NCBI RefSeq assembly: GCF_029873635.1
Contig: NC_080428.1
Span: 64,703,101-64,767,100, forward strand
From: Malania oleifera
Taxonomy: Eukaryota > Streptophyta > Magnoliopsida > Santalales > Ximeniaceae
DNA length: 64,000 nt
Reading direction: 5' to 3'
Notes under the pieces: model-generated
What the model was told of the DNA's origin: nothing
What the model saw: only the letters and a program-made list of their open reading frames with translations
Databases searched by the model: none
Part shown: piece after piece, positions 34,629 through 46,303 of the stretch
Layout of the letters: the number at the start of each line of letters is the position of its first letter
Numbering within the stretch: the stretch's first letter is position 1
Position numbers and translations under genes: made by a program

Positions 34629-34951
34629 ATCGTATTTTACGATGATGTCGAAGCCAAAGGGGTTGGAGTTCGTGTGGACAGAGTTTCTTCTACTACTACA
34701 CAAGTTTTTGTCATCTTCTATATATTCAATAGCAACCCACAAAGTAAAAGGCCTATGATGAATAGTACGTACTAACTATGTCTACTCTATTTTATTTTAT
34801 GAAATTCCACTTTGACCAGGCCAACCTCTAAGGAGCGACTGAGCCGCAATGGTTTCTGAGCACTCACTTAGACAAGGTCTTTCTTAGGCATCAAACGTGA
34901 AATCAAGCATCCTAATAAAGGAACACCTCCGTATCGACACTATTCAACCTA

Positions 34952-34963
34952 ACTCTGATACAA
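34952..34963 (-). other. Degraded primer-binding site (Copia)
   Basis: Plus strand ACTCTGATACAA, close to GCTCTGATACCA, beside an LTR start. Confidence 0.5.
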
Positions 34964-34965
34964 AT

Positions 34966-35306
34966 TGTTGTGTCTAGCACCCCACTTGTGTCAAATACCA
35001 ATACTACAATTAATGCTATTGGATATATAAAAACTAAAGTAATTCATAAACTAATAATAAAAGAAAGTAAAAAAATAAGACAAGAATTTAATAATGTTCG
35101 GTACAGAATTACCTACGTTCTCAGGCGCTGACAATCAATCCACCACTTCTTGACAAAGTATAACTTTGAGATGTGTTTTACAAATGGAAAGTTAAGCTAT
35201 TTATATAGGTTCAACCTCAAGTCCGAAAAACACTTATCACCAATGTGGAACAAACAAAAAAAAGTTCAAAACAACTTTTCTACCAATGTAGGACAAAAAA
35301 ACAACA
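34966..35306 (-). mobile_element. 5' LTR of a truncated minus-strand Copia
   Basis: Plus strand TGTTGTGTCTAGCACCCC at the left and AAAAACAACA at the right, about 341 bp. It contains a minus-strand TATA box (CCTATATAAATAG, near 35190-35205). Together with 34472-34963 it forms the 5' end of an element whose remainder is missing. Confidence 0.6.
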
Positions 35307-35319
35307 CATATTAAGGTTA

Positions 35320-37480
35320 AGGAGCATGCATATTACCATGCTATACATCCATACTCGATTTATGCCATTAAGTGTATTAGTGTGGTGACCATTGATGGGT
35401 TTAGTTACGAATATGAGTGTAATGAATGCCGCTTTGATCCCATGCTAGTATATGACATGAACAATATTGAATTAAGGGGATGTTATAAGGATAATAGTCA
35501 TATTGTGCACACTTAAGGTTTGGGTAATATAATTGTTTTCGATATTTATGTGTCGCCTAGGTGGGAGATTGTCAGGAAATTTTAATTTCCTATTGTGGGC
35601 TCACATATTTAAGAACAATTATTTTACTGGACTATTTTAACATTTGTTGGGTATGAGCTTTGCAATGTGTAGAAGCTCAATACTAAGTTAATCTTGGACT
35701 AATGGTCGGGCTTTTAAAATTAACCAAGTATATAAAGAAAGCATAATAGGGTTGTGGTCCTTAAGTCAAATCAGAAACAGTTTTCATGTTCTTGCTTTAC
35801 CCATCTAAAGAGAAGAATACAAGTGAGACACTTTGGGATTTGATTGTGGAAAATCAAAACTCTCCGCTAAAAGCTATTGGACAACCAAATCAGACACATC
35901 TATGGATCCAAGTATTTATTCCGCATTTAGTATGGATTCAGGTATTTATTCCACGTTTAGTTTTATTAATTGAATAACATGATGATCTTGAGTTATTTGA
36001 TTTATGGATTAAAGTTAATTCCAACAAACCATTGATAGATAAAAAAAAATCAAAAACCCATGATGGGTGGTCGATTTCCTCTCCCCTTAACTCTATCAGA
36101 CGGTAAACTGGCTTAGTGGCCTCCAACTTACCCATATATTCTCAGTTTGGGCGATTTGGGTGGATCATTTTACACAAACCTAATGCTTTGTAAGTATTGT
36201 AATTAAAATTTTGATAATAAGATTATGGTCATTCAGGGATAACGAGAAGAAAAATATTGATAAAAAATGAACTCTCATCCTCTTAATTAATGGTTGAGAT
36301 GAGTTTGGTGTCAGTAAAATATTTTTATTATATTATGACCTCGTTATAAACGGTATAAAATTTAAGTTATTAATTTTTATACAGAGGGTTAGGTTTTTTT
36401 TTTTTTTTTTGCTCGGAATTCAACTTTTCAGTAAAAAATAATAATCTAAAATTTTGTTTGGATGTAAATATCCTTCACCAGCTAATTCAAATTGAACAAA
36501 TATTAAGAAAGAGACGAGAGATTAATTTTTTGCATTCTAATTTTTTTCAACATTAGATGCACATTAAATAAAATTTTAGAATCTTCACATCACCAATTAA
36601 TGAAATATAATTTTCATATACATTTCATATTTCAATTTTAAAATTAATATTTCTTTTGTTGACGTTTCGATCCTTTTTAATTATGGTACCTATCTTACTC
36701 ACATGAATCATGTTTTAGTTCTATTTTTTTTTTTTCTAAATATGAGATTGGGAGGAAGATCAATCACTATTGCACTTTTGTAACTGATACTTGAGGGCCG
36801 CATTAATTTCTTTTCAATTATTTAATTATTTTATTATTTTTTTAATATAGAATATTTATGCATAAAGAAAACTTTGAATTAGAGTGTTTTTTTGGTCAAT
36901 TAACTAGTAAAAGGAAGGTTATTCATTTGACCTAAACTAAACTATGGTATGACAACAATAACAACAACAACAACAAAATCAAACCTCAAGTCTTGTTTTT
37001 ATGAACCATTCTTCCTTTGGGAGCACTATATGACTAGCAACTCACCCCATTGCACTGGCTTACCCTCAAAAATAAATTTTATAAAAAAAAGTTGGTAAAC
37101 TTCAAGCATAAGTTTTCTCCTAAAAAAATTGATAATTAAATATAGTTTAATTATAATTGCAATACCAAAGGAGCTGAATAATTTAAATCTAATTTATCTA
37201 TTGCATCATCAAAGAAAAAAAATTGGAAAGAAAAATTAGTTATGTTATGTTTGAGAGCATGAATTTCAGACCTTAGATTTAGATTTATATGGATTTGGAT
37301 AAATTTCAATACAATTTTGTATTACATCCTATTTAAATGTAATACAAATTTAAATTTAAGCTCTCACCGAACATTAGGTTAATGCAATTGTAACAAATTG
37401 TCAAAATAGACTGCCAAGTACTCACATGAATCATGCCAAGTACTATTTAAATCTAATATAAATAATTTTTTTATATTATA
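35320..37480. repeat. Segmental duplication block C (paired with 90-2130)
   Basis: Same order of landmarks as block A1, including the Copia LTR at 35570-36026. Two differences are easy to see: a CAACAACAAC LINE tail at 36955-36976, absent in A1, and extra sequence around 37370-37400. No gene recognised. Confidence 0.75.
35570..36026 (+). mobile_element. Copia-like 3' LTR, copy in block C
   Basis: TGTCAGGAAATTTT...AATTCCAACA, 457 bp, preceded by the polypurine tract AGGTGGGAGA. Copy of 349-801. Confidence 0.55.
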
Positions 37481-38285
37481 TTATCAATTAATGAATAAAT
37501 AATTCCCAATTAATAAAATATAATTCCCATATATATATTTCATAATTCAATTTTAAAATTATTATCTCTTTTGTTACGTTGCGATCCCTTTCAATTATGG
37601 TACCCATCTTATTCACGTGAATCATGCTTTAATTTTTTTTTTTTCTAAATATGAGATTGGGAGGAAGATCAATCACTCTAGCACTTTGCTATCTCATACT
37701 TGAGCCATGTAACTTAAAATCTATATATTTTAGGGAAAATATTGATGGCTAAGGAGATATATAGCTATAGGCAAGCAAGAAGAAATTTTGTTTAAAAGTA
37801 TGTTGACCAAGTACTCTCCTATATGCATGTTTTGAGTTTAGGTGAATAAAATTAGTAGCGAACAAAAGAATAAAAGAGAGACGATGCAATTTCATGTTTG
37901 ATGAAGACACATATGCATGCCCCTCCCCACATCTCAATCACCTTTTTATTTTACTGTGTTTAGTTGATTTTATTATTTTATTTTCTATCATGTTTATTTT
38001 CTTTTTTATTTTATACAAAAAAAAAAAGGAAAAAGCCATGAAAAAAAAAAGACACAATTTTTTTTCTTCAGAAAATAGGAAAAAGGCCAATTTTCTTTTT
38101 TCCAAAATGACTAAAATGCCCTTTGAAGAGAAAATTCATCAAAATTGTCAAAAGAATCCCAGAATATTCTTTAAAATTCTACTTTTAGACTTTTTTGATC
38201 ACTTGAATGCATTTGAATGTCCACTTTGCTTGATTAATTGTTTCATGTTCATTTTGCGTGTGTATGTGTGAGTCATTGTGATGAA
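37481..38285. other. AT-rich sequence, no gene recognised
   Basis: A further copy of the GAGATTGGGAGGAAGATCAAT segment at 37560-37700, followed by unique AT-rich DNA with A/T runs. A 125-codon plus-strand ORF (37894-38271) is lysine/phenylalanine-rich because of poly-A and poly-T tracts. I see no homology or conserved start, so I do not call it a gene. Confidence 0.45.
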
Positions 38286-38289
38286 AATA

Positions 38290-38885
38290 AAGGGAATGAG
38301 GTATTTTAAACCACACCTATCTCAAACCTGAGGAGGGTTTGTCTAACAAAACCCCCTCCTTTGGAAGGCTGGTTAGTTTTCCTCATTTGTAAGGAATTTT
38401 GCTTTAATGCATAATATAGTTAATCAATTCAAAGACGAAGCTCGAGAGTGGGGCAATTGCATCCTCTCAAGTTTTCTTGAGGTGAGATGAACTATGAACT
38501 CCTAAGCGGAGTTCAAGATGGATATGAAGTTCAAAACCTCTAAGGCTAGTAAAAATCACACATCAGAACTAATTTAAATTCATTTAATTAAATTTGAGAT
38601 AATCGTAGGTTAATTAGATACCGTTCATAATAGATGTGAAGGGAGTGATAATATCTTTCCCTCAAATAACCTAACTCTCAAGCTCAATTTTGATTTAAAA
38701 AAAAGGGACCAAGACTACTAATTATTTTGCATTAGGTTAGCTCAGAGACCAATTAATGTGTAGTAAATAAGTGAACTTACCACACTTGGGAAAGTAAGAG
38801 ATTAGTAGTGACTCCAATGAATCTATACAAGATAAATAATATTTAATTTCTCTCCCTTACCAATTCTCGAGTCAAAGCATTGAAT
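38290..38885 (+). mobile_element. Gypsy LTR relic carrying a diverged U5 module
   Basis: Contains module copy 4 (38620-38815: GATACCGTTCATAAT, GAAGGGAGTGATAAT...TTTCCCTC, AATAACC, GTAGTAAATAAGTGAACTTACC, TTAGTAGTGACTCC). The L1 LINE at 38886 is inserted in or just beyond it, so its right part may continue at 42992. Confidence 0.5.
38874..38885. repeat. Left target-site duplication of the L1 LINE
   Basis: AAAGCATTGAAT, repeated exactly at 42980-42991. Confidence 0.85.
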
Positions 38886-39095
38886 TTTCTTTTTTTTTTT
38901 TGCTAAAAGAGGGCGGCACCTCCATTTACTTATTAATAAACCCTCACTTTTGACAAAGGAATACCGTGGTTACAAGTTAAAACCAACCAACCAAATTAAG
39001 ACAAACAAAATTAAAACATAACTAATAAAGGAGATAAAAACATAAAAATAACCAAAAACAAAACGAAATACACCAAACGAAACTCTAGAGATGAA

Positions 39096-39620
39096 CTAAC
39101 GACGAACGGAAACAAGTCCCCTCCTATCCATCCGAAAGATACCTTTTAGATAACGTGGTAGAAGATGTTGCTCTTCGTAGATTACATTGTTTCTCATTTC
39201 TCCTTCTTTAGTAAGAAAATCAATCGCACTATTGTCTTCCCTATATTGATGCATCACCATGACATTCACTCCTTCTAACTCTGCCACGAGCTCCTCCCAA
39301 AATTCCCAAAGATACCACAAAGTACATCTACCTTTCCGAAGTCAATTAACTACAATTCGCGAGTCACTTTCAATAATCACATTAACAAAATGCAAATATT
39401 TACACAAACGAATTTCTTCCTTAATTGCTTTTAATTCCACACTATTATTCGTACCATTTCCAAAATAACTTGAAAAGACCGCTTTTACCATATCATGGCA
39501 ATCTTAAATAATTTCTTCACCTCCTGAAGTACCTGGATTGCCCCTACAACTCCCATCACAATTAAGTTTTATCCACCCTATTGGAGGTTTAACCCATGAA
39601 ATAATTTTTCCAGGCCTATC
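39096..39620 (-). pseudogene. L1 ORF2, RNase H domain
   Basis: WIKLNCDGSCRGNPG contains the first catalytic Asp (CDG). SVELKAIKEEI contains the conserved Glu, ESDSR the second Asp, and the end reads HQYREDNSAIDFLTKEG. An RNase H at the end of ORF2 is a known trait of some plant L1 lineages. Frame changes at about 39330 and 39480. Confidence 0.8.
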
Positions 39621-40337
39621 GCAAACTCTCTCATGCTTAATTTGAAACTCATTCAAAATCTTAATGTCCAACTTCTTCAAGTTTTGAAAAGAAATAGTAC
39701 TCTCAGCAATAAAACTAACCCATAATCAAACACTTCTCCACATCTGATCTGCACTTTGATAAACTTCTTCTATTCTCGCTTTACATTTTCGATTCCAGAG
39801 GCACCACGTAATCAAACATGGAATAAGACCAATTAAAATACCTTTAATAGACAATTTTTTTGCATAGTGGAACCAATTTGCCATTTTATTTTTCCAAGGA
39901 AGAGATCGTTGGAAAGGGATCCCCAATGCCACACTAGCCCAATGCCAAACCTCTGAAGCCACCTCTCCTAAAGAAAGAATATGATCAATGTTTTCCTAAC
40001 TTCTCTGAACACAGCAATCACAAGTCGAAGCCATCGATATTCCTTTGGTCTGAATTCTATCATCTATAACTAAACATCTAAACCAGGCTCTCCATAAGCA
40101 CATTGATATTCTTCTGGGCAATAAAGAATGCCAAAACCAGTCATTCCATAAAAAATTATCACTTCTGCTTCTCACTACCTCCCAAGCCATTTTTGTATAA
40201 AAATTACCGTCTAGGGCAGGCTTCCAGACAAAAATATCCTACCCACTTTTACCCACCGGCACCTGTTACAAAATTTCCCTTGTTTTATCAGCACCAACCA
40301 ATTCGCGTACTAAATCAGAGTTCCAATTATTATTTAG

Positions 40338-42184
40338 TTAGTAATCCTTAATACACAATTTCTTGTTCAAAAGATCTTCAGTGCTCACAGATAACGGGCC
40401 TGATGATAGCCACTTATCGAACAAAAAAGAAGAATTCCCACCTCTCACCAAAATTTTAACATTATCCATAACTTCTAGAATGGTGGCCATAATTGATTTC
40501 CAAAACCGAGAGTCATTTGGTCTCCCATTCCTTATTAGTAAATGATCATTTTTGCAATATTTAGCTTTAAAAAAATCGGCCCACGGATTGTTAGAACTGA
40601 GCAATCTGAAGGCAAATTTCATGAGAAGAGATTTCTGAACTTTTTTAAGATCTCTCAAACCCAGACCCCCTTCCGAGGTAGGTTTACAAATTTTCCCCCA
40701 AGAGCGCCAATGAATCTTCCTTTTATCTTTCACCTCTCCCCATAAAAAAATTGAAAGATGAGAGTTAATGCGAGAATATGTAACCTGCGAAATCTTAATA
40801 ACAAACATCAAATGAATAGGCATGCTAGACAACACATGTCTTAATAAAATCAATCTTCCACCTTACGAGAGCAACTTAGATTTCCACCCTGAAATTTTCT
40901 TTTTAATCTTCTCTACAAGAGGCTCTAATGTCCTGGAAGACAATTTTCCAGATACCAAAGGCGCACCTAAATATGAAACAGGGAATTTACTTTCCATGAA
41001 ACGCGTGATTCTCAATATACCATGCTTCCTAGCAAGAGTGATGTATTTTGAGAGGAATAATGCTGACTTAGTCTTACTGATTTTTTGACCCGACCACTTC
41101 TCATACCTTTCCAGAGCATAAACTAAATTTCTCATAGACCTCTTCCCACCATTCGCAAAAATAATAATATCATCCACATATAACAAATGCGAAACCAATG
41201 GGGTCCCAATCGGATGATTAAATTTACCAATCCGACCAGTCTCATAGTTTTTCCTAAACAACCTTATCAAAACCTCTTCCATTGTGATGAATAAATAAGG
41301 CGATAGTGGATCCCCTTGCCGCAATCCTCTCGTAGATTGAAAAAAACCCCTTAAAGGTTTCGTTCATCAAAATAGAAAACCATGGAGACTCCACACAATT
41401 TTTTATGAGCTTGCAAAACCTCTCAGAGAAACCAAAACCTTAAGTACCTCCAGAAGAAAATTCCAATTCACTCTATCGTAAGCCTTAGCCATATCTAGTT
41501 TTATCATCACATTGCCGCCAACTATTTTTTTGTGCAAAGATTGAACCATTTCTTGAGCCAGTGTAATATTTTCAAAAATACTTTGCCCAGGAATAAAAAA
41601 GCCTTGTTCATGTGAGACCAACTTATCAACAACCTCAGTTAGTCTAAAAACAAGAATCTTAGAAAAAACTTTATAAGCCACAAAGCATAAACTAATAAGC
41701 CGAAATTTATCAAAGTTAGAAAGATTATCCACCTTCGGAATTAAAACAATAAATGAAGAGGAAAAAAACTTGGAAAGAGTAGTGCCCTGAAAAAAAAACC
41801 CATTGCCACATCCAAGAGATCTTTTTTTACAAATTCAGATCCAAATCCATCCGGTCCCGGACTGCTTTCTTTGGGAATAGAGAACACCGCTCTTTTAACT
41901 TCTTCTTCTTCTCTCGGATCAACGCAGAGTAAATTATTATCAACATCTGAAATTTGCCTTTGATTTAACTCAGAGAGATCACATGGTTCAACCGCTAAAG
42001 ACTCTAAAAGAAAATTTTGGAAAAAAACAGTTGCCTCATTATGAATTGCTTCCGCACCCTCCAATATCCTCCCATCGTTCAAAACCATATGGTCTATACG
42101 ACTCTTATTCCACTTTTGATTGATAACTGAATGAAAGAATTTAGAGTTTTGATCCCCCTCAGTCAACCATTTTTTTTTTTTCAA
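40338..42184 (-). pseudogene. L1 ORF2, reverse transcriptase (frameshifted)
   Basis: Four overlapping open pieces (42184-41741, 41732-41403, 41324-40863, 40853-40338) together cover an L1 RT. The catalytic box YVDD is intact in HLLYVDDIIIFANGG, and the downstream SKTKSALFLSK and YLGAPLVSGKLS blocks are present. Breaks between the pieces are single frame changes, or a stop near 41740 and 41330. Confidence 0.88.
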
Positions 42185-42978
42185 TTTGTCCTAAGCGAGA
42201 TGCTTCCCTCTTCTCCTACACCTGAATCTCCACTAGTCAAGTAATCAGCTTCAACGTTCTCAGAAAAACCTGCTTGTAGTTGATTTTCTAGATATTCCAT
42301 CATTTCCTCAAGAGCTTTTAAATTTTCTTCCACTCTCCCAAAGACATTTTTATTCCATGCACGTAATGCAACTTTAGTTTTCTTAAGGCGAATAGCAAGT
42401 TTCAGAAGACCCGAGGCCGAGTCATTCTTGATCCAGACATCTTTAACGTACGACAAAAACATATCATGCGAGCTCCACATATTTAAGAACCAAAAAAGGG
42501 TAGGGTCATACCGAGAGAAAGACGTATTTGTATACACCACCATAGGGCTATGATTTGATGATTTTCGACTCAAATATTTGAATTGAACCGAACCATATAG
42601 GTTGGAAAAACCATTATTAATAAGAACACGATCAAGCTTAGCCCAACTACGAGCCACCCCTTCATGGCCATTGCACCATGACATTCGTGAACCTGTGTTT
42701 GATAAATCAAAGAGACCACAATGATGTAAGCAGTCATTAAACTCCATCATAGGTAACAGTGGTCTTAGATTTCCACCAATTCTTTCAGTATCCGTTCGAA
42801 TCACATTAAAATCACCCATGACCAACCAAGGAAAATCTGATTGGCACTCCTCCAGTTGCTGTCATAACTCTCTTCTTTCAACATAAGAACATTTGGCATA
42901 GACTAAACTCACCAAAATTCTTTGTCTATCCTTTAAAAACCACCTAGAAATCTTCTTAGTCATGATTGAAATCACTTC
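42181..42978 (-). pseudogene. L1 ORF2, endonuclease domain (partial)
   Basis: Apurinic-type endonuclease second half. MGDFNVIR is the conserved GDFN block and SWAKLDRVLIN the conserved LDR region. Upstream codons to about 42975 continue the fold but hold a TGA (TGG-to-TGA type) in the ERRELxQQLEE stretch. The N-terminal part is missing by 5' truncation. Confidence 0.85.
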
Positions 42979-42979
42979 A

Positions 42980-42991
42980 AAAGCATTGAAT
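42980..42991. repeat. Right target-site duplication of the L1 LINE
   Basis: AAAGCATTGAAT, matching 38874-38885. Confidence 0.85.
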
Positions 42992-43379
42992 ATTTTTTAT
43001 TTTAAAAAATTATGAATTTAGGATTTTTGTTTTTCACAAGAATTGAATTTTTGGGCTTGAGTTTAAGTAGGAATATGGACAGACCCCAGAGGCACATACA
43101 ATAGTGCAAGAGTTGGAAGTGTGGGACTAGACCTTGGCTAATTGGACTTATGCTGGCTAGACTAATGCCTAATAAGCATAGGTAAATGAAATCATCTATC
43201 AATTTCAACATTAGTTGTTAATGAGTTCAGATATCCATAAGAAAACGTGAAATCCACCAATTGACTCTTTTAAAGGCTGATAAAAAAGTGTTAAATTATA
43301 TTCAACCCATTTAATGTGTGGATCGGTTATGAGTCGATTTAAAGGGGTCAAATTTGTTCGGATTCATAGATATCTATAT
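42992..43379. other. Sequence right of the LINE, no gene recognised
   Basis: AT-rich; probably the other half of the LTR relic that the LINE entered (pieces such as GGATCGGTTATGAGTCG). A 69-codon minus-strand ORF has no recognisable motif. Confidence 0.35.
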
Positions 43380-43690
43380 GCATGATTCCTTTGTGAATTG
43401 CTTCTGAGAAATACTTATAAGGGATAGGGATAGTTCTTTCACATATATTATAACCCACCATTGATAAGATCTTATATTAATATTTGGATCCAAACTCACA
43501 TCAGTAAAATCTACACCAAATTATAGCTTTTACTTTTATGGATCCAAACACTAACGTGTTATCTTCCAATCAATCGATTGCAAACCATATGTTAAGGAAT
43601 CATGCCTTATAAATCTTTCTCATTTCACTATATATTGAGATTTGCATACTTTTTTAGAGCGAAAGTTATCTCACCAACAACTTAATTATA

Positions 43691-44020
43691 GGGCAAAAGA
43701 CACTAATTTTCATTGAAATTTGGTAAAAGTTACAAGACAAGAACCTCTCCTAAGGTTTTAAAAATCTCATAGAACTCTCTTAAGATTTCAAAAATCTCAC
43801 TTGCCTCCCTTGACATTTGATTTTTAAGACATTTATACCTCTAAAAAATGATTTTTAAAATATATATATATATAAGAAGAAGTTTGTATCTTTTAGCAAA
43901 CCTCAAGAGCGATTTGTGAAATTTTAAGAAACTTAGGGAAAATTCCTAAGATTTTTGAAATCTCAAGGCATGTCCTTATCTTTTTATCAAATTTTAAGAA
44001 AGGTCAATGTCTTTTTACCT
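43691..44020. mobile_element. Mutator-like MITE
   Basis: 330 bp with terminal inverted repeats: GGGCAAAAGACACTAATTTT at the left, and AGGTAAAAAGACATTGACC read inward from the right. Similarity continues into (TT)GAAATTTGGTAAAA / AAAATTTGATAAAA. Flanks TTAATTATA (43682-43690) and TTAATTAAA (44021-44029) match at 8 of 9 bases, the 9-bp duplication expected of Mutator elements. Block B has the empty site (CAACTTAAATAAATG at about 29688). No coding capacity. Confidence 0.85.
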
Positions 44021-45501
44021 TTAATTAAATGTGTCATTCCTAATTAATTAAACATTACTAGCACAATGATGAGCCTATAATCTCAACGTGAACTTTAAGT
44101 GATAAATAAAAGGTAAGGATTTATTTAGTTGTGAAAAATAATTTTCACTTCCTTTTTTAAATTTTTGAAAGAATTATAAAAAAAATTTTGTAAAAATAAA
44201 TAAATACTATGGATAGCCCTGGCATGCCACAGTATAACTTCTCTCCTCCCCCATAGGGACCAAGACATGAACCATGAGGTCAAAGCTAGGTTCAATTTGT
44301 TAATTTTTTAAATTTTACAATAGTCATATAAATAAATAAAAATAAGAGTTTTTGACAGTTGAGAAAATAATTTTATTTTTCATTTCAAATTTTTTAAATA
44401 ATCACAAAAAGGCTACCTTGCTTTTTAGTTTTCTAAATCTACATAGAAAAGTTGAAAAACATTTTTTTATTATTTTCTAGAGTTCTGATATTTTACTTTA
44501 GGTATGGAAGCATAGAATTCATGAGTTTCTCTCAAATCTACACAAATCCAAATCTTTGCCCCAAAATTATTATCATAAATACAACCTCCTTTAATTTTTG
44601 AAAATTAAAAAATATGTTATCTTTTTTTAATTATTTTTAAAAATTTAAATAAAATTAAAAAAATATTTTGTGCAACTTAAAACCTCTTTCTTTTTTATAT
44701 TTTTAGTATGAAATGAAAAATAATATGAAAAAATAAAAAAATTTTAAATAGAAAATATTTTCCATAAATAAACAGACTCTAACTTTTGGCAAAGGATTAA
44801 AGAAATAAAAAAATAAAAAACTTTAGAATGCATAATTTTGAGGAACACCAATAAGATACAATTATTTAATGAAATTAACTTTTTTGTAAAAAGGCATGAA
44901 ACTTCAATTGATTTAATTAGCTTGTGGGGAAAACAATTTTTACTTTTTCCTTTTATTTTTAAAAAATCTCACATAATTGTTTACTTTTCTAGAATTTATA
45001 TAACAAACCTAAGGTATGTATTTTTTTTTTTTATTGTTTTTCAGGTTCTCTATATAAGGTAAGGAATTAGAAAACTAAAAACAAAGTGATATTTTTATCA
45101 TTTTTTGAAGAATTTAAAAGCTTTAAAAATAAAAATTCCTTTTCTACAATTAAATGGGCCATAATTATTTAAAATTTGAAATCTTTGATACTCAAAAGGA
45201 TTTTTCTTTTGAAGAAGAGAAAAGGCAAATTTTCATACTAAAATGGGAACTTTTTGAAACAGGAGGACATGCATTGATAACCAATTAATTATATTAAATA
45301 TATATATCTCAGTGAAAATCTTCTCCAATTTGAAAACATGCATGCACATTGAGATCTTAAAAAAGAAATATTTGATGGTACAAACAAAATATGACAAGAA
45401 ATAGGAAAAATGATGGCTTATTATGGTATGCAAAAATGTATAAATTTTTTTTGGTAATGTCAATAATAAACCTGCCTTCAAAACTTCATACTACTAACTT
45501 T

Positions 45502-45509
45502 ATATAAAG
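45502..45509 (+). promoter_or_regulatory. TATA box of small ORF copy D
   Basis: TATATAAA, 77 bp before the ATG, as in copies A and B. Confidence 0.5.
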
Positions 45510-45578
45510 CACGAGACTCACACTCAAATCTCATACCAAATTCATTTTAGGGAGTGCGGGGAAGGAGAAAGAAAGAAA

Positions 45579-45725
45579 ATGATTCTTGATGAAGTTTTGA
45601 AGTTTATTACATCTATGGTGGATGGTTTGCTGCTCTTGGGAGATTTCAACCGAAAAAGATTTTGTTTGAAGCCGAAAGATGAAAAGAAGAATTTTGTTTG
45701 TGGCAAGTCAATTAGTATTAGTTAG
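45579..45725 (+). CDS. Repeated 48-codon ORF, copy D (function unknown)
   Basis: 48 codons plus TAG, same length as the others despite being the most diverged copy. MILDEVLKFITSMVDG, then GDFNRKRFCLKPKD and NFVCGKSISIS. The Trp of the GDFNW core is Arg here and a Pro interrupts the basic stretch, so if function is kept anywhere it is more likely in A or B. By hand I count about 14 amino-acid-changing and 8 silent differences from copy B. Promoter, TATA and leader are all present. Confidence 0.42.
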   Translation: MILDEVLKFITSMVDGLLLLGDFNRKRFCLKPKDEKKNFVCGKSISIS

Positions 45726-46275
45726 ACATGTGATATATTACATTATTATTTTTCGTGTTTGTGTTGTTGAAAAATGAAAATAATATTGATCATGCTATGT
45801 ACTTTATTAATGTGCTCTTCTAATGTCTTTAGCTTTTAATTTCTCGTGTAAGGTTTATAATGCTATGTAGCAGTTACATAAATCTATGTCCTGTGGTTGC
45901 AAAGAGTACAAGGGATTCTTGAACACCATTAATTCAGGTATCTAATTTTGATGTCTTTAAGAATTTTGATTTATATTTCATCAAATTCATGTAAATCACA
46001 ATTCAAGTAAAATAAAACTCTTATTCCATGTTTGTGAGTTTGAAAATTTTGCTTTTTGAATTTGAATGCATGGATTTATGTAAAACATTATACAAAATTG
46101 TATTAAGTTTGATCCAAATTTTAGGTTTAGATTTTACTTTCAAACACAAGATAAATTTCAAATAATATACCAGCACTTGTTTAGATTCATAGATTAAATT
46201 GGAAATTTAGATTTCAAATTTGAATTTCAAAGTCTTTGATTTCAAACAAGTGGAATCTTTGATTTTAAACATCTA

Positions 46276-46303
46276 GGATGATGATGATGATGATGATGAT
46301 GAA
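46276..46303. repeat. (GAT)n microsatellite in block D
   Basis: About nine GAT units at the site where block B has AAT units; flanking TAAGGAATGTTGGGT is shared. Confidence 0.9.

Larger units (their letters stand above)
38886..42979 (-). mobile_element. 5'-truncated plant L1 LINE with RNase H
   Basis: Minus-strand non-LTR element of about 4.1 kb. It starts (3' end) with a poly-A tail seen as poly-T at 38889-38901 and is bounded by a 12-bp target duplication. In coding order: endonuclease from the truncated 5' end (VSLVYAKCSYVERREL, MGDFNVIRTD, SWCNGHEG, RSWAKLDRVL); RT (SSPGPDGFGSEF, LVSHEQGFFIPGQSI, KLDMAKAYDRVNW, MRQGDPLSPYLF, LLYVDDIIIFANGG); a zinc-knuckle zf-RVT-type region (FLWNDWFWHSLLPRRISMCL, CDCCVQRS); and a C-terminal RNase H (WIKLNCDGSCRGNPG, LKAIKEEI, YREDNSAIDFLTKEG). 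Several frameshifts and stops. ORF1 and the N-terminal endonuclease are absent because of truncation. Confidence 0.92.

Noticed and set aside
37894..38271. 125-codon plus-strand ORF
   Set aside because: Poly-A and poly-T tracts give Lys/Phe runs; no conserved copy in the duplicated blocks and no recognised domain.
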